Source: Psychrobacter sp. UBA3483
GTDB lineage: Bacteria > Pseudomonadota > Gammaproteobacteria > Pseudomonadales > Moraxellaceae
DNA length: 49,612 bases
Direction: 5' to 3'
NCBI RefSeq assembly: GCF_002377905.1
Contig: NZ_DFQS01000041.1
Coordinates: 1-49,612 of the forward strand
Below, one piece after another: positions 21,498-30,790 of the stretch. Each line of letters opens with the position of its first letter. The stretch's first letter is position 1. The notes under the pieces were generated by a model. That model saw only the letters and a program-made list of their open reading frames with translations, was not told where the DNA came from and ran no database searches. Position numbers and translations under genes: made by a program.

Positions 21498-24314
21498 ATG
21501 ATACCGAAGTTCTTAAAAAAACGGATTTTTAAAGCGCCAGTCGCAACTGACCATACAACCTCAACCCCAGAATTCGAGGCTGAGATGCTGCCGGTTGCCT
21601 CAACTCTTTATGCCAATGCGCCGATTAACCAGCTCTATCGCAAGCTGTCGGGACAGCTGCTTGATGTCGCTGTGAAGCCAAAGCTTTTGGGCGAGTTGCC
21701 AGAATTCGACGATGACGACAATATCCTTAGATTTTATGTGCTGCAAGATTATTCGCGCTCCAACAGTATTTTGATTGACCTACAGACGCAAGAGCACAAT
21801 CTGCCGCCCGCCTTAGTCGGTGTGCAAGATATTACTCATGATGTTAAAGAAAATGCCGCCATTATCTTTTTACATCACCCGCATGCCAAAGACAGCCAGC
21901 TATCACCTCGCCTATCGCGTCTGGTTGCCGCGGTCTTACAACATCCAGAATTACAAGTGCGTTTGGTGCCAGTGTCGATCCTGTGGGGACGCGCGCCAGA
22001 AAAAGAAGACTCGTTATTTAAATTGTTGACCGCCGATAACTGGGAAGATCCTAGCATCACCAAGCAGCTATTTAATATCGGGGTGATGGGGCGTGATACC
22101 TTTGTCCAGTTCCATCCGCCACAAGATTTACGCACCCTTATTCATGACAGCTTACAAGGCGATGGCGAAGGATTTGCTGTCTTTGATTCAGTAGCGACCG
22201 AGTCCACTCACAAAGCCGCGCAAAACGCCGCGCAAGCTGATAACGCTGATACGGCAAATGGTGCTAATAAAGTAAATGATGCTAATAAGGTAAATGATAT
22301 AGCGCCAAGCTTTGCCATGGTTGCGTCAGCCGATGGCAATCGCGAGCTGGTGCGCTCATTACAACAGCAGCTTAATATTTATTTGGATAAACAGCGCGCC
22401 AGCATGCTCGGCCCCGACTTGTCGGACAGACGTAACTTGGTCGACAAATTGGTTTATTCGCCTGCTATCAAACATGCAATAGAAGCAGAAGCGGCGGCGT
22501 CAGGCACCAGTGTGCGTGAAGCGCGTATGTTAGCCAAGGGCTACGCCAACGAAATGGTCAATGATTACTCACACTCTATCGTGCGCGGTTTTTATAAGTT
22601 CCTGACGTGGTTATGGACGCAGCTTTATGATGGCGTAGAAGTGCATCACTTTGAGCGGGTACGTGAGCTGGCCGCTGATTATGAGCTTATTTATGTACCT
22701 TGTCACCGCAGTCATGTCGACTACTTGCTGCTGTCCTACGTCATTTATATGCGCGGCTTAAGCATTCCTTATGTCGCAGCGGGTGATAACTTAGATGTAC
22801 CAGTATTGGGGCCGTTATTGCGCGGCGCGGTTGCCTTTTACATTCGTCGTAGCTTCCGTGGCAACGCGCTATATACTGCGGTACTGCGTGAATATATGCA
22901 CACGCTGATTACCCGTAATACCCCGATTGAGTACTTTATCGAAGGCGGACGCTCGCGTTCAGGGCGACTGCTGCCACCGAAAATGGGTATGCTGGCGATG
23001 ACGGTACATAGCCAATTACGCCGGACCAATAAACCTGTGGTGTTTATACCGACCTATATCGGTTACGAGCGTATCATGGAAGGCGGCACCTATGTGGGCG
23101 AGCTAAAAGGCAAGCCAAAAGAGTCAGAATCGCTAATCGGTCTCCTAAAAGTTGGGCGCAAGATTGAACGTATCTTTGGTAATGTACATTTAAGCTTTGG
23201 CACGCCGCTGCATCTTAGCGACTTTATGACCAAGTTTGACGTGCCAGCCAATAGCTTACCTGCCGATCGTACCGACACGCCACTCGATGATAAAACCAGC
23301 GCCATGGTGGATAATATCGGCGTCAAAGTCATGCAGCATATCAATAAGGCAGCGGTCATCACTCCAGTGTCGCTATTGTCATTGGTATTATTATCGGCAC
23401 CAAAGGCGGCGCTTGATGAAGATATTTGCCGTGAGCAAATCGCCCTTTACCAAGGTCTGGCTCAGCACTTGCCTTACTCTGATGATACGATTATCACCGA
23501 TATGACGCCGCAGCAAATCATCGATTACGGTATTAAGCTAAAACTTATCGAACGCATACCGCATATCTTGGGTGATATTATCCAAGTTGCTGGCAAACAG
23601 GCGGCGCTACTAAGCTATTTCCGCAATAATATCCTGCATGTCTTTATTTTATTGTCTTTCTTATCAGCTCTAGTAGCACGTAACGGACGCATTGAGCGCA
23701 GCCGTCTCAATAGTATCGCCGAGCAGTTATATCCATTCTTACAAAGCGAGTTGTTCCTCTATTATTCAGCGCATGGTCTTCAAGAGACACTGAATAAGAA
23801 AATCGATAGCCTGCTTACTAATGGACTGATTGTCGAAATGGATAATGGTATGCTGAGCGTGCCTGAGACCAATAGCAAATGCTATCAGCAGCTACAAGTA
23901 CTGGCGACGCCAGTTGAACAAAGCCTTGAGCGTTACTTTATGACCCTTGCTCTACTGGCTCAGCAAGGCTCAGGCAATCTAACCGAAAACGAAGTCGTTG
24001 ACTTGTGTCACCTGCTTGGGCAGCGTTTGTCTGTGCTGTATGCCGACGACATTCCTGACTTCTTTGACCGTGCGCTATTTACCAGTTTTATCGGTGCCTT
24101 GATTCGTCTTGATTATCTGCAAAAAGATGAAGAAAATGGTATCTTAACTTTCGATCAGCGCATCGATGATATCGCTCACCATGCAAAATATGTACTCAGT
24201 CCTGATATGATGCAAATTTTGCAGCAAGTGGCGAGCCTCAATGAAGAAGAAATTGCCCACGCCATTACTGAAATTAGTAATAAAAAGCAGCGTAAATTTG
24301 GCCGTAAGCGTTAA
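21498..24314 (+). CDS. plsB: glycerol-3-phosphate 1-O-acyltransferase
   Basis: PlsB acylates the sn-1 position of glycerol-3-phosphate at the inner membrane, the first step of phospholipid synthesis. The ATG at 21498 gives 938 residues; the frame upstream has only a TTG. The acyltransferase motifs are clear: VPCHRSHVDYLLL with the H-x4-D pair His403/Asp408, then VAFYIRRSFRGN, FIEGGRSRSGRLLPPKMGML, and PVVFIPTYIGYERIMEGGTY. It is longer than the ~807 residues of E. coli PlsB, partly because of an Ala/Asn/Asp-rich insert around residues 235-270 that includes a duplicated ANKVND. There is no good ribosome site. It stands alone, with a terminator after it. Confidence 0.96.
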   Translation: MIPKFLKKRIFKAPVATDHTTSTPEFEAEMLPVASTLYANAPINQLYRKLSGQLLDVAVKPKLLGELPEFDDDDNILRFYVLQDYSRSNSILIDLQTQEHNLPPALVGVQDITHDVKENAAIIFLHHPHAKDSQLSPRLSRLVAAVLQHPELQVRLVPVSILWGRAPEKEDSLFKLLTADNWEDPSITKQLFNIGVMGRDTFVQFHPPQDLRTLIHDSLQGDGEGFAVFDSVATESTHKAAQNAAQADNADTANGANKVNDANKVNDIAPSFAMVASADGNRELVRSLQQQLNIYLDKQRASMLGPDLSDRRNLVDKLVYSPAIKHAIEAEAAASGTSVREARMLAKGYANEMVNDYSHSIVRGFYKFLTWLWTQLYDGVEVHHFERVRELAADYELIYVPCHRSHVDYLLLSYVIYMRGLSIPYVAAGDNLDVPVLGPLLRGAVAFYIRRSFRGNALYTAVLREYMHTLITRNTPIEYFIEGGRSRSGRLLPPKMGMLAMTVHSQLRRTNKPVVFIPTYIGYERIMEGGTYVGELKGKPKESESLIGLLKVGRKIERIFGNVHLSFGTPLHLSDFMTKFDVPANSLPADRTDTPLDDKTSAMVDNIGVKVMQHINKAAVITPVSLLSLVLLSAPKAALDEDICREQIALYQGLAQHLPYSDDTIITDMTPQQIIDYGIKLKLIERIPHILGDIIQVAGKQAALLSYFRNNILHVFILLSFLSALVARNGRIERSRLNSIAEQLYPFLQSELFLYYSAHGLQETLNKKIDSLLTNGLIVEMDNGMLSVPETNSKCYQQLQVLATPVEQSLERYFMTLALLAQQGSGNLTENEVVDLCHLLGQRLSVLYADDIPDFFDRALFTSFIGALIRLDYLQKDEENGILTFDQRIDDIAHHAKYVLSPDMMQILQQVASLNEEEIAHAITEISNKKQRKFGRKR
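22263..22298 (+). repeat. in-frame 18-bp duplication within plsB
   Basis: Two 18-base copies at 22263-22280 and 22281-22298 differ by one base and each encode ANKVND. They lie in the disordered insert before the acyltransferase domain. Confidence 0.9.
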
Positions 24315-24338
24315 TAAAACAACGTAAAAGCTAAACAT

Positions 24339-24374
24339 AAAAAAGACCTCTAACGGATTAGAGGTCTTTTTTTA
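24339..24374 (+). terminator. bidirectional terminator between plsB and ettA
   Basis: The stem AAAAAAGACCTCTAA / TTAGAGGTCTTTTTTT with a CGGA loop lies between the convergent genes plsB and ettA. Confidence 0.93.
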
Positions 24375-24417
24375 TATCTAAATTATTGTCTAAAAATACT
24401 TATTATAAATAATTATC

Positions 24418-26079
24418 CTAGGTAGAAATCTTTTTATACTTCATACGCTTCGGACTGGCATCATCACCCATGGTCTTTTTGCGATAGGTTTCAAACTCAG
24501 AATAGTTACCATCGAACCAAACTGGGCCTTCATCTTCGAATGCCAAGATATGGGTCGCGATACGGTCAAGGAACCAGCGATCATGCGACACCACCATCAC
24601 CGTACCTGGGAATACTTGAATAGCATCCTCTAGCGCACGTAAGGTTTCGATATCCAAATCGTTTGATGGCTCATCAAGGAGCAAGACGTTAGCGCCCTGT
24701 TTTAGCGTTTTTGCCAATTGCAAGCGGTTACGCTCACCACCTGATAATTGACCGACGTGCTTTTGTTGGTCTGAACCTTTAAAGTTGAAGCGGCCGATAT
24801 AAGCGCGGCTTGGGGTTTCATAGTCGCCAACTTTGATGATATCTAGGCCGTCAGAGACTTCTTCCCAAACGGTTTTTTTGTCGTCCAAGTTATCACGTAC
24901 CTGTCCGACATAAGCGACCTTGACACTTTCACCCAAATCGACTGAGCCGGTATCTGGCGTATCACGCTCGGTAATCATGTTAAATAGTGTGGTTTTACCC
25001 GCCCCATTTGGACCGATAATACCAACGATAGCGCCTGCTGGGACGTTAAAGCTTAAGTTTTCATAAAGCAGACGATCGCCAAACGATTTAGAGATATCGT
25101 TGACTTCGATGACTTTATTACCTAAACGAGGACCCGGTGGAATATAAATCTCAGACGTCTCATTACGCTGCTGGAACTCTTTTGAGTTCAATTCCTCAAA
25201 ACGCTGCACGCGTGATTTAGACTTGGCTTGCTGACCTTTTTGGTTTTTACGAATCCACTCAAGCTCTTTTTTCAGCGCTTTCGCAAACGATTCTTCTTGT
25301 TTATTTTGCTGCTCTAAACGGGTATTCTTTTGCTCAAGCCACTCAGTATAGTTGCCTTCGTACGGATAGCCATGGCCACGGTCAAGCTCCAAAATCCACT
25401 GAGCGACGTTATCCAAGAAATAACGGTCATGCGTAATGGCGACGATAGTACCGCTGTAGTTTTGCAAGAACTGCTCAAGCCAAGCAACCGATTCGGCGTC
25501 CAAATGGTTGGTCGGTTCGTCTAGTAACAGCATATCAGGGCGTGATAACAGCAGACGACATAGTGCCACACGGCGTTTTTCACCACCTGATAGTTTGCTA
25601 ACGTCAGCATCCCATGGCGGTAGACGCAAAGCATCAGCTGCTTTTTCTAGTTGGGTATTTAAGTTATGCGCATCCCACGCTTGGATGATGTCTTCCATCT
25701 TGCCCTGTTCTTCAGCAAGCTTATCAAAGTCAGCATCAGGCTCAGCATATTCGGCATAAATGGCGTCAAGACGTGACAGCGCATCTAATGCTTCGCGCAT
25801 ACCATCTTCGACGTTGCCGCGCACGTCTTTACTGTCATCAAGCTGTGGCTCTTGCGGTAGGTAGCCAATTTTGGTGCCAGTTTGCGCGCGCGCTTCACCA
25901 CTAAAGTCTTTATCCACGCCTGCCATGATGCGTAGCAAGGTTGATTTACCTGAACCGTTAATACCTAGGACACCGATTTTGGCACCAGGGAAAAACGATA
26001 GGTTGATGTTTTTTAAAATCTCGCGCTTAGGTGGAACAAGTTTTGACACGTTGTTCATCGTGTAGATATATTGAGCCAT
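24418..26079 (-). CDS. ettA: energy-dependent translational throttle protein (ABC-F ATPase)
   Basis: EttA binds the ribosomal E site and gates the first steps of elongation according to the ATP/ADP ratio. The ATG at 26079 has GGAG 5 bases upstream and gives 553 residues, nearly the same as E. coli EttA; the frame upstream to 26154 is open but lacks a site. Two ABC domains without membrane segments are visible: first P-loop GINGSGKST (39-47) with LSGGEKRR and LLLDEPTNHLD, second P-loop GPNGAGKTT with LSGGERNR and LLLDEPSNDLD. The N terminus AQYIYTMNNVSK is characteristic of EttA rather than Uup or YheS. Confidence 0.97.
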   Translation of the reverse strand: MAQYIYTMNNVSKLVPPKREILKNINLSFFPGAKIGVLGINGSGKSTLLRIMAGVDKDFSGEARAQTGTKIGYLPQEPQLDDSKDVRGNVEDGMREALDALSRLDAIYAEYAEPDADFDKLAEEQGKMEDIIQAWDAHNLNTQLEKAADALRLPPWDADVSKLSGGEKRRVALCRLLLSRPDMLLLDEPTNHLDAESVAWLEQFLQNYSGTIVAITHDRYFLDNVAQWILELDRGHGYPYEGNYTEWLEQKNTRLEQQNKQEESFAKALKKELEWIRKNQKGQQAKSKSRVQRFEELNSKEFQQRNETSEIYIPPGPRLGNKVIEVNDISKSFGDRLLYENLSFNVPAGAIVGIIGPNGAGKTTLFNMITERDTPDTGSVDLGESVKVAYVGQVRDNLDDKKTVWEEVSDGLDIIKVGDYETPSRAYIGRFNFKGSDQQKHVGQLSGGERNRLQLAKTLKQGANVLLLDEPSNDLDIETLRALEDAIQVFPGTVMVVSHDRWFLDRIATHILAFEDEGPVWFDGNYSEFETYRKKTMGDDASPKRMKYKKIST

Positions 26080-26579
26080 TAACACTCCGATAGACTGCAT
26101 AGACGAGACTTGCAAACCAGACTTAGCAATCATGCCAAACGGGCTGCGCCTCAAAAATCAGGGTTATAAATTGTTTACCATTATCGCATTGTGGCGCAAC
26201 CCCTGCAAGCTAACGGACTGTTTTACCTGTCTTTATATGCCTTTTAGATTTTTTTGCCGCTTTTTATGCCGAGCTGCCTGTTTTATCCGCCTTCTGTGCC
26301 AAAACCTTTATGCAAAATCATTCCTTACCAATTCTTGTCGCAATGTTTGGGTTAAAGCAAGGCTATTAACATTCGTCCTATCTAGCCTTACGGGAAATGA
26401 CTAGAAATTTGACCCAGAAAAGTTCACAATCAATAAAGTGATAGGATAGAAAATATGTAGATTACGCAAATAACAGTTATTTGACAGTCATTTAACAGTC
26501 GCTTAATAACAACAACTTAATAATCCTCACTTTATCAACCGCTAGGAATAATTATAAATATCATTAATGGAGAGTTTCT
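26080..26579. other. divergent spacer between ettA and the acetyltransferase gene
   Basis: This 500-base spacer holds the two divergent promoters and a triple 11-bp repeat at 26472-26504 (listed separately). A 90-codon plus-strand open frame at 26132-26404 is rich in Cys, Phe and Arg, lacks a ribosome site and overlaps the ettA 5' end; I regard it as chance. Confidence 0.55.
26472..26504 (-). promoter_or_regulatory. three 11-bp repeats resembling a PHO box
   Basis: On the minus strand the units are ACTGTTAAATG-type, ACTGTCAAATA-type and ACTGTTATTTG-type, in exact 11-bp steps (plus-strand units begin at 26472, 26483 and 26494). The pair CTGTTA-N5-CTGTCA fits the PhoB box (CTGTCAT-AAAT-CTGTCA spacing). 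Orientation points toward ettA, whose start is ~390 bases away; the acetyltransferase start is 75 bases away on the other side. The periodicity is seen directly; PhoB binding is inference. Confidence 0.45.
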
Positions 26580-26870
26580 ATGAGTAATGACAACAAACAG
26601 AATCTAGACATCGTTCACAATGAGCAAGCCAAGCGTTTTGAGACGTCAATCGACAGTCATACGGGTTATATCAGCTATCAAGAGCGTGGCGATCAACTGG
26701 TATATGACCATACCATCGTGCCACAAGAATTGGGCGGGCGCGGTGTCGGTTCAGCGCTGGTTAAGCATGCTTTAAAGTACGCTCAGGATAATAATAAAAA
26801 AGTGGTGCCACAGTGCTCGTTTGTCGCCTCATATATCGATAAACATCCTGAATATAAAGAGCTGCTATAG
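26580..26870 (+). CDS. small GNAT-fold N-acetyltransferase (YidJ/NATD1-like)
   Basis: The 96-residue protein is a minimal GCN5-related acetyltransferase of the group called YidJ/YjdJ in bacteria and NATD1 in animals. The acetyl-CoA loop is PQELGGRGVGSALVKHAL (48-65), and the signature C-terminal PQCSFVASYIDKHPEY (77-92) carries a conserved cysteine. The N-terminal half is the short strand pair ETSIDSHTGYISYQE. A GGAGAG site lies upstream. The substrate of this family is not established. It stands alone on the plus strand. Confidence 0.93.
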   Translation: MSNDNKQNLDIVHNEQAKRFETSIDSHTGYISYQERGDQLVYDHTIVPQELGGRGVGSALVKHALKYAQDNNKKVVPQCSFVASYIDKHPEYKELL

Positions 26871-27183
26871 GCTTAAGAAAACAAGCCAATGATAGATAAA
26901 GCTTTACAGCCGTAATTATGCTGTAAAAACTCTCGTCCGGCTTATGCGTCAACATATACCATTGCCCTCCTATTTATTTGTTTACCTTTATTATATTTTT
27001 GCTTGCAACGATATAGTGAGGATAAGCAGAAATAGGTGGGTTTTTTGTCCTAAGTTCTTTATGTCATAATTTTGCTCTTTATGTCATAACTTTAGGCAAT
27101 AGAACTGATATAAGATAAAATAGAGACCAGCAAATCAATCACTCTAAAATCTCCACTTCCTAATAATAACAAAGGATACCACC
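26871..27183. other. spacer upstream of phhB with a 20-bp-spaced direct repeat
   Basis: This 313-base AT-rich spacer contains two copies of CTTTATGTCATAA at 27057-27069 and 27077-27089, exactly 20 bases (about two helical turns) apart, about 95 bases before phhB. They could be a binding site for a dimeric regulator. No gene is seen. Confidence 0.5.
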
Positions 27184-27477
27184 ATGAGTAGTTTATCTAA
27201 CCAACAAATCGACTTACAATTAGAAGACTTGGCTGGCTGGCAACGCGACGGTAATAGCATCGTCAAAAGCTATCATTTTAGCGATTTCATCGAAGCCATA
27301 AGCTTTATGAACCAAGCCGCTTTTTATGCTGAGGCACTCGAACATCATCCTGAATGGAGCAATACTTATAACGTTGTCGATGTCCGCCTGACCACTCACG
27401 ATACGGGTGGTATCACAAGCCTAGATATTCGCCTTGCCAAACGTATGGAACATATTATCCAGCCGAAAACTTTCTAG
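27184..27477 (+). CDS. phhB: pterin-4a-carbinolamine dehydratase
   Basis: PhhB recycles the hydroxylated pterin made by phenylalanine hydroxylase. The 97 residues match the family. The active-site histidines are His54 and His55 in EHHPEW (53-58) and His72 in TTHDTGG, and FMNQAAFYAEAL is the conserved helix. An AAAGGAT site precedes the ATG. phhA does not lie next to it, so either phhA is elsewhere or the protein has another role, as in bacteria that lack the hydroxylase. A terminator follows. Confidence 0.95.
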   Translation: MSSLSNQQIDLQLEDLAGWQRDGNSIVKSYHFSDFIEAISFMNQAAFYAEALEHHPEWSNTYNVVDVRLTTHDTGGITSLDIRLAKRMEHIIQPKTF

Positions 27478-27545
27478 TACTGCATAAGACAGTTGGCATT
27501 AAAGATAATCAAAATAGTCAAATTAAAACAGACAAATTTGAGTCA

Positions 27546-27578
27546 TAAAAAAAAGTCCTCAATCGAGGACTTTTTCTT
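27546..27578 (+). terminator. bidirectional terminator after phhB
   Basis: The stem AAAAAAGTCCTC / GAGGACTTTTT with an AATC loop lies 70 bases after the phhB stop and 47 bases from the stop of the convergent DUF1328 gene. Confidence 0.88.
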
Positions 27579-27624
27579 ATTAATCAGTATGAATACTTAA
27601 GACCTAAGCAGTCACTGTTCTCTA

Positions 27625-27780
27625 TTACATACGGCGACTAACAAATGCGACAATGAATAGAATCACAGCAATGGCTAGTAGGATATAAGCAAAGTTTGCC
27701 GATAGGCCAGCGACACCGCCAAAACCTAGGAAACTTGCAATCAATGCGATTACCGCAAAAATAATGGCCCAACGAAACAT
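27625..27780 (-). CDS. 51-residue DUF1328 (YtjA-type) membrane protein
   Basis: This very short gene reads MFRWAIIFAVIALIASF at the start, then a GFGGVAGLSANFA loop, a second hydrophobic segment AYILLAIAVILFIVAF, and the basic end VSRRM. This is the UPF0391/DUF1328 pattern, two membrane helices joined by a Gly-rich turn, as in E. coli YtjA. An excellent site GAGGAGAA lies 6 bases before the ATG at 27780. In other bacteria members are often stress- or stationary-phase-induced; the function is unknown. It stands alone with a long upstream spacer. Confidence 0.93.
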   Translation of the reverse strand: MFRWAIIFAVIALIASFLGFGGVAGLSANFAYILLAIAVILFIVAFVSRRM

Positions 27781-28274
27781 AATATTCTCCTCAAATTATG
27801 GTTAAGAATGAGATATACAGCTAGCAGTTTTGGCCATTAATAAACTGTTTATCGATCGACCGTTTTACCACTGCACTCTTATCTTCTATCTTCCTGAAAA
27901 TTTTCTTGTTGTTTTGATACTACTTATTACTGCGTACGAATATAGATTAGCAATGATTTCCTCTAAAAGACGTTCATTTTGGTAATAATGTCGATAGGTT
28001 ATGTAAACTTTGTAGCAAATCTTACCATTCTTAAGTTTTTACTTGGCTTTTCAAGACTTATGTGTAGAGATAGTGAATGAACGCTTAAACTCCCTTATTT
28101 TTATGACAAAATTTGCTATAAACCTAAATGGTTTATTTTATGCGGATTAAAGGTTTAGTACTTTAAAGGGTTAACATCAGCTGCATAAATAATAAAGACG
28201 GCTATTTAGCCAGCTAACTTATCAATGTAACAATACAAGTTAACGATAACGGCTATTTAACAAGGAAAATAAAT
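27781..28274. other. divergent spacer between DUF1328 gene and the reductase gene
   Basis: This 494-base AT-rich spacer must contain both promoters. The element CGGCTATTTA occurs twice near 28198 and 28249 in front of the reductase gene. No gene or RNA was recognised. Confidence 0.5.
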
Positions 28275-29591
28275 ATGAATACGGAAACCTCAAACGATTC
28301 AGCTGCATCAAAACCAGCATCAACAAATCAAGATTCAGCAAACGCTGATGACAAACGTCCCTACGCGGTGGTTTTGTATGGTGCGACCAGTTTTGTTGGC
28401 CAAATTACTGCCCATTATTTAACGGAATTTTTATCGAACGCTAAAGATAAAAATGGCGAGAATGTCACGTGGGCGATAGCCGGTCGTGATGAAGAAAAGC
28501 TCAATGAGCTACAGTCTAAGCTTGCCAGCAAAGTCGATATAATCATTGCCGATAGTAACGATGCGGCTAGCCTCGATAAGATGACCAAGCAAGCCCAAGT
28601 TATTATCTCAACCGTTGGCCCTTACCTAAAATACGGCGAGCCATTGATTAAATCTTGCGCCAATCACGGTACCGATTATGTCGATCTGACTGGCGAAGCG
28701 ATATTCATCAAAGATATGATGGATAAATATCAGGACGCCGCCAAGCAAAGCGGCGCGCGTATCGTCAATTCATGTGGCTTTGACTCTATTCCGTCGGATT
28801 TGGGCGTGTATTTTACTCAGCAGCAAGCACAAGAGAAATTTGGTAGCGCTTGTGATGTGATTCATATGCGCGTCAAAGCGGCAAAAGGTGGTCTATCTGG
28901 CGGCACGATTGCGTCGATGGCAACGATTTTCGAAGAAGTCGGTCAAGATAAATCACGCCGTAAGCAAGTGGCAAACCCTTATTTGCTCAACGACGACAAA
29001 GATGCGCCAAACGTGCGCCAAGATAATGTCAGTAAACCAGAGTACGATGATGAGCACAAACGTTGGCTTGCACCCTTTGTTATGGCCAGCATCAATACCC
29101 GCATTGTGCATCGCAGTAACCAACTGCTCGGTTATGAATACGGTCGCGACTTTAAGTATGACGAAGCGATGTGGATGAAAGATGGCGTAAAAGGCAAATT
29201 ATCGAGTTACGCAATGAGCGCAGGCTTAATGGGTTTTGCCACCGCCATGATGATTAAACCAAGTCGTGAGCTATTATCTAAACATGTGCTGCCTAAATCA
29301 GGCTCGGGTCCTTCTAAAGAAGAGCAAGAAAATGGCTATTTTGATATCCGCCTATTTGGTAAAACTGCCAACAACGATACCATCAATACCAAGGTAACCG
29401 GCGATAAAGACCCAGGTTATGGCAGCACCTCGCGTATGTTGTCACAAGCAGCATTGTGTCTTGCGCAAGATATCAATAAAGAGGATGTCGGCGGTGGTTT
29501 TTGGACCCCGGCTTCGGCGATGGGTGCTCGCTTAATTGAACGTTTAGAAGCCCACTCTGGTCTTAGCTTTGAAGTAGTAAAAGATTCATAG
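28275..29591 (+). CDS. saccharopine dehydrogenase-like / trans-acting enoyl reductase family protein
   Basis: The 438-residue protein has an Ala/Ser/Asn-rich start of ~30 residues and then a Rossmann domain with VLYGATSFVGQITAHYL (the G-A-T-x-F-x-G loop of the saccharopine dehydrogenase NADP-binding family), AGRDEEKL, and STVGPYLKYGEPL. The segment NSCGFDSIPSDLGVY is the typical family block. Close relatives are annotated as saccharopine dehydrogenase or trans-acting enoyl reductase; the mycobacterial member acts in lipid synthesis, but lysine metabolism is unlikely here. An AAGGAAA site lies before the ATG. It stands alone, followed by a terminator. Confidence 0.88.
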   Translation: MNTETSNDSAASKPASTNQDSANADDKRPYAVVLYGATSFVGQITAHYLTEFLSNAKDKNGENVTWAIAGRDEEKLNELQSKLASKVDIIIADSNDAASLDKMTKQAQVIISTVGPYLKYGEPLIKSCANHGTDYVDLTGEAIFIKDMMDKYQDAAKQSGARIVNSCGFDSIPSDLGVYFTQQQAQEKFGSACDVIHMRVKAAKGGLSGGTIASMATIFEEVGQDKSRRKQVANPYLLNDDKDAPNVRQDNVSKPEYDDEHKRWLAPFVMASINTRIVHRSNQLLGYEYGRDFKYDEAMWMKDGVKGKLSSYAMSAGLMGFATAMMIKPSRELLSKHVLPKSGSGPSKEEQENGYFDIRLFGKTANNDTINTKVTGDKDPGYGSTSRMLSQAALCLAQDINKEDVGGGFWTPASAMGARLIERLEAHSGLSFEVVKDS

Positions 29592-29944
29592 CAACCATGG
29601 TTAAGATTAAAACGAGTTAATTCTAACTAAGATAGTAATGACCGTTTCTTGGCAACAAGAGGCGGTTTTTTATTACCTATATTATTTACCTTTTTGCTCA
29701 TTACATTTTAGACAAATGTTAACGAACGATAAAAACGTATTTCTTTGGTAAACGATGTTGCCCCTTTGCCCTTTTTCAATACATTAAGCTACACATTCTC
29801 AGACTAATGTCACAGCCATATTACTGGAACTGACGTAGGATAAAACAGGTTATGGCATAGGTTTTATCAGCCGAGCCTAAGTTCAACAAGCCCAAAGAGA
29901 AATATTAACAATAACAAATTAACAATAACAGAGAGGGAATGACT
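29592..29944. other. spacer upstream of the 283-residue secreted protein gene
   Basis: Apart from the terminator of the preceding gene, this AT-rich spacer holds no gene. A GAGAGGGA site at its end decides the start of the next gene. Confidence 0.55.
29640..29675 (+). terminator. terminator of the saccharopine dehydrogenase-like gene
   Basis: ACCGTTTCTTG pairs with CAAGAGGCGGT (two G-T pairs) around a short loop and is followed by six T residues. Confidence 0.75.
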
Positions 29945-30790
29945 ATGAAATTAAATGTATTAACAGCCGCTATTTTGACCTCAGGTGTCGCCATGTTTGC
30001 CACTACCGCCAATGCAGGTATGACGACTGATAGCCATGGTAACGTTGGTTATGACAGCTACGATGAATGTGTGATGGCAGTCAAAGACGGTTCGGCAAAG
30101 TTTTATACCCCTTATACTTATCAAAAACCCAAATTGCAAGCAGGCGAAGCGTCAATTAAAAAAATGCGTTTGTCTGAAGTCATGATTCCGCAAACCGTGG
30201 TAAACAGTAATAACTTACAAACCAGCGATTATTCAGCCGGTGCTTGTGATTTAGGCGTTGGACAGTCAAATGGTCGCTATGGTGTCTCAGGCGCATTAGT
30301 GGGTAAATACGTGCCTATTGCTGCTGATATGCCCGTTAACGTCTATATGGATAAAGCTGGTAATCCGGTACGTTTAAGCATGCAGCAGTGCGATAATCAC
30401 TTTGGCGCTAAATTCCCCACCCCTGTTGTCAGCGACGCTAAAGAAACCGAAGCGCCAGCACCAGAGCCTCAAGTTGCCATCACTGAAGAGCGTAGTATGG
30501 AGCCAGTCATTGTCGAAACTAATCGTGTTATCCGTCCTGCTAAGTACCGTGTAAAAGAAGTCATTATTGCGCCAGAAGACCAAATTAAACGCGTTAATAC
30601 CGCAAGTGGTACAGCAATTGCGGTAGAAGATGGTGCCAATCGCGCGGTCATCGTGGGTGAAGAAGCAGATAGTAGCGTCCTTGAAGATACTGAAATCAGC
30701 CAAACCTTTCCTGTGATTCGCGTGCCCAATAATAATACCCAGCAGCGCGTAGTCGATCCAAGAACCGGTAAATATGTGATTGTTGAATAA
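29945..30790 (+). CDS. secreted protein of unknown function with Pro/Glu-rich linker
   Basis: The ATG at 29945 has the better distance (8 bases) from GAGAGGGA than the ATG at 29939. The 281-residue protein has a signal peptide ending at TTANA, then a domain with four cysteines (CVMAVKD..., ACDLG, QQCDNH) and Tyr-rich segments (YDSYDECV, FYTPYTYQKP), a linker near residue 165-185 rich in Glu, Ala and Pro (KETEAPAPEPQ), and a beta-rich C-terminal part ending RVVDPRTGKYVIVE. I do not recognise the family. It is probably periplasmic or surface-associated. It could be genus-specific. Confidence 0.75.
   Translation: MKLNVLTAAILTSGVAMFATTANAGMTTDSHGNVGYDSYDECVMAVKDGSAKFYTPYTYQKPKLQAGEASIKKMRLSEVMIPQTVVNSNNLQTSDYSAGACDLGVGQSNGRYGVSGALVGKYVPIAADMPVNVYMDKAGNPVRLSMQQCDNHFGAKFPTPVVSDAKETEAPAPEPQVAITEERSMEPVIVETNRVIRPAKYRVKEVIIAPEDQIKRVNTASGTAIAVEDGANRAVIVGEEADSSVLEDTEISQTFPVIRVPNNNTQQRVVDPRTGKYVIVE

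Noticed and set aside
26132..26404. 90-codon Cys/Phe-rich plus-strand frame between ettA and the acetyltransferase gene
   Set aside because: It overlaps the ettA 5' region, has no ribosome site, and its composition follows from AT-rich noncoding sequence.
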